A stretch of DNA of 64,000 nt from Acetobacterium tundrae. GTDB taxonomy: Bacteria > Bacillota > Clostridia > Eubacteriales > Eubacteriaceae. A model generated the notes under the pieces. The model was not told the origin of the DNA. It did not search any database and saw only the letters and a program-made list of their open reading frames with translations. Where the stretch lies: positions 62,001 through 126,000 of the forward strand of contig NZ_RXYB01000003.1 of assembly GCF_008086615.1 (NCBI RefSeq). Reading direction: 5' to 3'. This document shows, piece by piece, positions 60,181 to 64,000 of this stretch (its first letter is position 1; each line of letters starts with the position of its first letter). Both the position numbers and the translations under genes were made by a program.

Positions 60181-61356
60181 CTATTTCAGACTTCCCACAC
60201 TAACCCGGTTGCGGCCATCAATTTTGGACTGATACAGCGCTCTATCCGCTGCGGAAATTAGATCGTCCGGCACTAAAATTTCCTCCTGAGATGCCGTTAC
60301 AACGCCAATGCTCAACGTGACATAATCCGAACAAAAGGAATTGACATGATCAATACACAATTTTTCAACACCAGCCCGTAATCTTTCTGCAACCAGGGCC
60401 GAACCTGCTTCGTTTGTATTGGGAAGAACCAAAACAAACTCATCCCCTCCATAACGTGCCAGAAAATCACCGGGACGCCTCAAATTCATTTTAACGGTTG
60501 TTGTCACTCTCCTAAGGCAATCATCTCCCTTGGTATGTCCATACATATCATTATACTCTTTATAATAGTCAACATCGATCAAAATCAAAGACAACGGATT
60601 TTTATCTCGTTTAGCCTGACCAATTTCCTGAATTAATACCTGATCAAAATACCGGCGGTTTGCTGTACTAGTCAACCCATCAAACAATGACATTTTTTTC
60701 AGTTTTTCATTTCCGATAATAGCAACACAATAAATAATGACCGTGACCAACACTGCCATTGCCAAGATAATGAGTATAAAAGTATTGAATTCCAGCATTT
60801 TACCGGCCCTGTCTTCAAGCATTGAATTTTCATTATTGGCTATTGAAACTACCTGATCAATATAGTGCCGATGCTCTGTATACAATGGTTCTAATTTAAC
60901 CGTTACTATTTCATTTGCCTTTACCTGATCGCCACTTCTAATTGCCGGAATGAATTCATTTTCAAATACTTCATAAAATTCCATTGCTGGCTGATAAGCA
61001 TTTTCCACCATATTCGCTTTCAAATCTCCTACAGGCAAATGACTCTCCCAGAGATCATGACACGCCATATAATCTTTTTTCAGCTGTGCTTCTTCGCTAA
61101 TAAGTTCTTCAATTTTAGCTGTGTCCGTTTCTTTTAATAACTGAAGTGTGACAAGATAGGATTCAATAATATATCCTGGTGGTGGTAACACATCAGCCAC
61201 AAGCTCTTTTCCAGACATTATTTCATTATACATTTCTCCATTGATCTTGATGTTTATGATTGTTTTATAACCAACAATTGCAAATAAAATAAAACCGATC
61301 ATAAACGCCGTAATTAAAATCATCAATCTTTTATTGCTTTTTAAATTATCTGACAA
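60181..61356 (-). CDS. Membrane diguanylate cyclase (GGDEF)
   Basis: 391 aa. TM1 about 11-33, an extracytoplasmic helical sensor (about 34-190, four-helix-bundle type), TM2 about 191-215, then the GGDEF domain. The active site is RYGGDEFVLVLPN (about 300-312). An RxxD inhibitory site (RPGD) lies just before it. It should make cyclic-di-GMP and be feedback-inhibited. The start is TTG at 61356 after GGGGA; no ATG gives the N-terminus. A 33-codon ORF overlaps this start (see 61346-61447). Confidence 0.9.
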   Translation of the reverse strand: MSDNLKSNKRLMILITAFMIGFILFAIVGYKTIINIKINGEMYNEIMSGKELVADVLPPPGYIIESYLVTLQLLKETDTAKIEELISEEAQLKKDYMACHDLWESHLPVGDLKANMVENAYQPAMEFYEVFENEFIPAIRSGDQVKANEIVTVKLEPLYTEHRHYIDQVVSIANNENSMLEDRAGKMLEFNTFILIILAMAVLVTVIIYCVAIIGNEKLKKMSLFDGLTSTANRRYFDQVLIQEIGQAKRDKNPLSLILIDVDYYKEYNDMYGHTKGDDCLRRVTTTVKMNLRRPGDFLARYGGDEFVLVLPNTNEAGSALVAERLRAGVEKLCIDHVNSFCSDYVTLSIGVVTASQEEILVPDDLISAADRALYQSKIDGRNRVSVGSLK

Positions 61357-61447
61357 ATTTGCATTTTCCCCAGTTCCGATTCAACTTAGAAATATCATGT
61401 TCAAAATTAATTGCGATATCCAAATATTGTCGAATTGTAATTTCCAT
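61346..61447 (-). CDS. Possible 33-codon leader ORF overlapping the diguanylate cyclase start
   Basis: AGAGGTTGGATAA precedes an ATG at 61447. The ORF encodes MEITIRQYLDIAINFEHDIS and KLNRNWGKCKFVR and stops 11 bp inside the cyclase gene, in another frame. Overlap of this kind often couples translation, and would help a weak TTG start. No family is known. Support is modest. Confidence 0.45.
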   Translation of the reverse strand: MEITIRQYLDIAINFEHDISKLNRNWGKCKFVR

Positions 61448-61741
61448 TTATCCAACCTCTTCGCTTCATTAAATTTTTTATTTATAACCTATTTCATCTT
61501 ATGATCGGGATTCATTTTTATTTTTTTGTATTTTGAATGAGAGTTCTTCTAATTTTAGATTACCCTGCTCCTCTTTTCAATAAAATTATGGATAAAAAAA
61601 TAAAAAAATTGGCAGCGATCGCCCTGAAAAACTTTTTGAAGGTCACTTTTTTTATATAAGTTTATCTATTTAATTTCTTTTGCATTGTTTTCAACTTATG
61701 ATGAATCTCTGAATTTAAAAGAAAGAGTACATAAGATTCAG
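61448..61741. other. AT-rich intergenic stretch between divergent cyclic-di-GMP genes
   Basis: No cyclic-di-GMP riboswitch core was seen. A 23-codon ORF (61588-61659) has no ribosome site and is not called. GGCAGCGATCGCC gives a small hairpin near 61610. Confidence 0.45.
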
Positions 61742-61770
61742 TTGTAACGAACTAAACGAAGCGTTATAAT
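61742..61770 (+). promoter_or_regulatory. Promoter of the GGDEF-EAL gene
   Basis: TTGTAA (61742-61747), 17 bp, then TATAAT (61765-61770), 69 bp before the start codon. Confidence 0.7.
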
Positions 61771-61839
61771 ATTTATCAAGGAAAACGTTTAGACCGTGTA
61801 TGCTTGCAAATATTCTTGCCCCGGGAACAGGAGAAAATA

Positions 61840-64000
61840 ATGTTTAATAAAAACACCCTTCATTTTAAGTTGAATCTGTTCATTCTCAGCATTATTTTTT
61901 TAATTGTTACCATCGGGTTCTTTATCGCCATCGCCATATTTTTTTCGATCTATGAAGCAGATGTAATCGAGAACATTTCAACCGGCATTTCTCAATTTAG
62001 AGAAGTTGCGATTGATCATCATAAAGCAGAGCTTCTTTCATTTACAACGGGATTAGTTGATCAATCTGATCAACTGCTTTTACAAAAAGATACCACTACT
62101 GAACAGACCTTACAAAAATATATCGACTACGCAAATACTATCGGAATTGAATTTGTTGAGATAAGCGATTCTAGTACAGTCGCATATAAAGAACTCGTCT
62201 GTGACCAGAGTGTTTTAGATTTAGCTTCCCAAAACACAACTATAAATAATAAAGAACCGACTTTATGGGTAGATGGCAGTGCCGAAATAGGATTGCATTT
62301 ATTCTGCAGCTATCCCATCGTTGATTCCAACAAAAATCAGATCGGCACCGTTTTGGTGGGGTTGCCGATTGCAAATCAGACCGCTGTTGAATATATCAAA
62401 AAGACTTCCGCTCTAGATGCTACTATTTTTGCTGGAAACAAACGCATTGCAACCACCATTATGAAGAACGATGTTAATCAGATCGGAACAACGCTGGATG
62501 CCTCCGTTGCTTCCACAGTTCTGGATCAAGGACAAGAATATTATGGAAAATCCACGATATTAGGCGAACCTTACATGGTCGCTTACGTTCCTGTTTTTAA
62601 TTCGAACAATCAACCGGTTGGTGCCTTATTTTTGGGAAAATCAATGCTCTCAATTTATACCATGCGAAACCATATTGTTTTATTAATGTCAATTTTAGGA
62701 GCTCTATTGTTTTTTATATTTTATACCTTCTCCAATCACTGGCTGAAAAAAAATGTCACCCATCCCATCCGTTGGGTTGCTGATGCGATGAAAACAATTT
62801 CCGAGAATGAATATAGCATTGTGGAAAATATGCCCACAGCCCAAAACGAGAAAATCGATATTCTTCAGACCACCATGCTAACAATGGTTGCAAAACTGAT
62901 AGCCGGACAGAAAAAGCTGGAAACTGTAGCATATATTGATTCAATTACCGGTTTACCGAATCGCGTATTTCTTTATAAAAAATATAACGCCGCTTCACTT
63001 ATTAAAGAACAAAACGCTTTATCTGTTGTATATTATCTTGATGTGGATAATTTGAAATATATCAACAATTTATTTGGCCATCGTGTCGGCGATGGTTTGT
63101 TGATACAAATGGGAAATGTTTTAAAAGGTTTGCTCAGGGAACTTCCAGAATATGAAATATACCGCATTTCGGGGGATGAATTTGCAATCTGTAAAGAAGG
63201 TTATTATAACCGCGATGCGGTAACAAATTTGTCCAAATTGATCCTTTCCGTTTTTGAAAAAGCCTTCATCATCAATGAACAAAGTATCAGCGCAAGTGTC
63301 AGTATCGGAATCTCCTATAACGACTCTTGTAACGGTACACGATGTGAAATCTGCACGGAAAAATGCAAGGATGATTTAGAGATGCTTTTGAAGAAAGCGG
63401 AACTTGCCATGAATCGGGTCAAGCTGAATGGTAAAAATGATTTTATGCTATTTGATCCTTCAATGAACGAAGATATACAACGAAAGGCCTCTTTGGAGCA
63501 GGATTTGAAACTTGCCATGAAAAACAAGGAATTAGAGCTTTATTATCAGCCGAAATTTGATCTGGAACTGAACCATTACGATGGCATGGAAGCATTGGTA
63601 AGGTGGAATCATCCCGTACGAGGATTTATACCGCCCTTTGAATTTATTAAAATCGCCGAAGAATCCAATCTTATCATCGAATTAGGCACCTGGATCCTGG
63701 AAAAGTCCTGTCGCTTTATCATGGAATATAACCGAACCCACCATTCAGAGTATTGTGTCTCCGTCAATGTATCAACGATCCAGCTTCTAAACGAGAATTT
63801 TGAAAAAACTGTTTTGAGTATTCTTGAATCAACCGGACTGAATCCGGCTTATCTTGAACTGGAAATTACCGAGACTGTATTTATGAACTCAATGGATACC
63901 GCTTATGAAAAGCTTAAATTTTTCAAAGAGAAAAATATCAATATCGCCTTGGATGATTTCGGAACCGGCTATTCCTCCCTGACTTATTTAAAATCACTGC
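61840..64000 (+). CDS. GGDEF-EAL membrane protein with Cys-rich insert, truncated by window edge
   Basis: At least 720 aa, running off the window. TM1 about 9-37, a Cache-like extracytoplasmic sensor (about 40-270), TM2 about 275-298, a HAMP region, and a GGDEF domain with SGDEF (about 444-448), one residue away from the usual GGDEF. Between the SIGIS strand and the next helix lies a four-cysteine insert, CNGTRCEICTEKC (about 497-509). The EAL domain begins ELYYQPKFDL, with MEALVRWNHP (about 582-591) and DDFGTGYSSL near the edge. GGDEF may be weak or nucleotide-binding only; the EAL motifs seen are intact, so hydrolysis of cyclic-di-GMP is likely. AGGAG precedes the ATG. Divergent from the diguanylate cyclase. 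Confidence 0.88.
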   Translation, partial: MFNKNTLHFKLNLFILSIIFLIVTIGFFIAIAIFFSIYEADVIENISTGISQFREVAIDHHKAELLSFTTGLVDQSDQLLLQKDTTTEQTLQKYIDYANTIGIEFVEISDSSTVAYKELVCDQSVLDLASQNTTINNKEPTLWVDGSAEIGLHLFCSYPIVDSNKNQIGTVLVGLPIANQTAVEYIKKTSALDATIFAGNKRIATTIMKNDVNQIGTTLDASVASTVLDQGQEYYGKSTILGEPYMVAYVPVFNSNNQPVGALFLGKSMLSIYTMRNHIVLLMSILGALLFFIFYTFSNHWLKKNVTHPIRWVADAMKTISENEYSIVENMPTAQNEKIDILQTTMLTMVAKLIAGQKKLETVAYIDSITGLPNRVFLYKKYNAASLIKEQNALSVVYYLDVDNLKYINNLFGHRVGDGLLIQMGNVLKGLLRELPEYEIYRISGDEFAICKEGYYNRDAVTNLSKLILSVFEKAFIINEQSISASVSIGISYNDSCNGTRCEICTEKCKDDLEMLLKKAELAMNRVKLNGKNDFMLFDPSMNEDIQRKASLEQDLKLAMKNKELELYYQPKFDLELNHYDGMEALVRWNHPVRGFIPPFEFIKIAEESNLIIELGTWILEKSCRFIMEYNRTHHSEYCVSVNVSTIQLLNENFEKTVLSILESTGLNPAYLELEITETVFMNSMDTAYEKLKFFKEKNINIALDDFGTGYSSLTYLKSL

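Noticed and set aside
61588-61659. 23-codon ORF with a basic amphipathic sequence
   Set aside because: No ribosome site; expected by chance in AT-rich DNA.
61448-61839. Cyclic-di-GMP riboswitch upstream of the GGDEF-EAL gene
   Set aside because: The conserved GEMM core was looked for and not seen on either strand.

Overview
The window looks like a chromosomal segment of a low-to-moderate-GC anaerobic Clostridia member. The signs are AGGAGG-type ribosome sites, frequent TTG/GTG starts, TTGACA-N17-TATAAT promoters, a T-box before alaS, an IspH-ribosomal S1 fusion, RNase J, IreB, YlbF and a Bacillus/Clostridium-style division cluster. The combination (IspH-S1 fusion, corrinoid-activation-like protein, ferredoxin-type aldo/keto reductase) would suit an acetogen of the Eubacteriaceae such as Acetobacterium, but this is inference. 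No tRNA, rRNA, CRISPR array, prophage or intact insertion sequence was seen.

Layout: 1-6000 is accessory: an ABC ATPase cut by the window edge with its GntR repressor and a 43-bp perfect palindrome; a MATE exporter divergent from a MerR regulator; and an M20 amidohydrolase / glutamate-cysteine ligase-like pair behind a promoter with a perfect inverted repeat. 6000-12800 holds sbcD-sbcC-ygjP and purine salvage (deoD plus a deoxyribosyltransferase-like gene). 12900-24800 is a conserved housekeeping block, almost all on the minus strand, matching the Bacillus alaS-yrzL-yrrK-yrzB-yrrLMNO order: alaS (T-box), ireB, a ferredoxin-type aldo/keto reductase, ruvX, three DUF1292 units, a decayed sfsA, a Fur-family gene, rnjA, ylbF, mltG and the tRNA wobble-uridine genes trmR and trhP.

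24800-40000 holds an AI-2E transporter with a PRC-barrel protein, rrf2-iscS-iscU, cmk-plsC-ispH/S1 with a flavoprotein and an RpiR regulator, the chromosome-segregation and site-2-protease operon (small ORF, M50, scpA, scpB, rluB, a small acetyltransferase-like gene), nrdR with a Nudix hydrolase, and ftsZ. 40300-51600 is the division and cell-wall cluster mraZ-rsmH-ftsL-PBP-murF-mraY-murD-ftsW-murG-ftsQ. It lacks murE, murC, murB and ftsA, and a terminator plus likely promoter split it before murF. Decameric TGG repeats over the mraZ promoter look like an MraZ autoregulatory box.

51600-64000 is looser: an ACT/UPF0210 pair, a LOR/SDH-type ornithine cyclodeaminase-like gene, a hairpin-rich mobile-repeat-like element, a sirtuin with a small hydrolase, a TetR-controlled membrane protein joining a four-histidine helical domain to an FMN-binding domain, decayed small genes, an orphan methionine-synthase-activation-like protein, and two divergent cyclic-di-GMP genes (a diguanylate cyclase preceded by an overlapping 33-codon ORF, and a GGDEF-EAL protein with an unusual four-cysteine insert that runs off the window).

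The most interesting leads are the four-His/FMN protein, the cysteine insert in the GGDEF-EAL protein, the M20/glutamate-cysteine-ligase pair, the small protein coupled to the M50 protease, and several decayed genes (sfsA and two small ORFs). No complete, clearly new multi-gene system can be demonstrated from the sequence alone.
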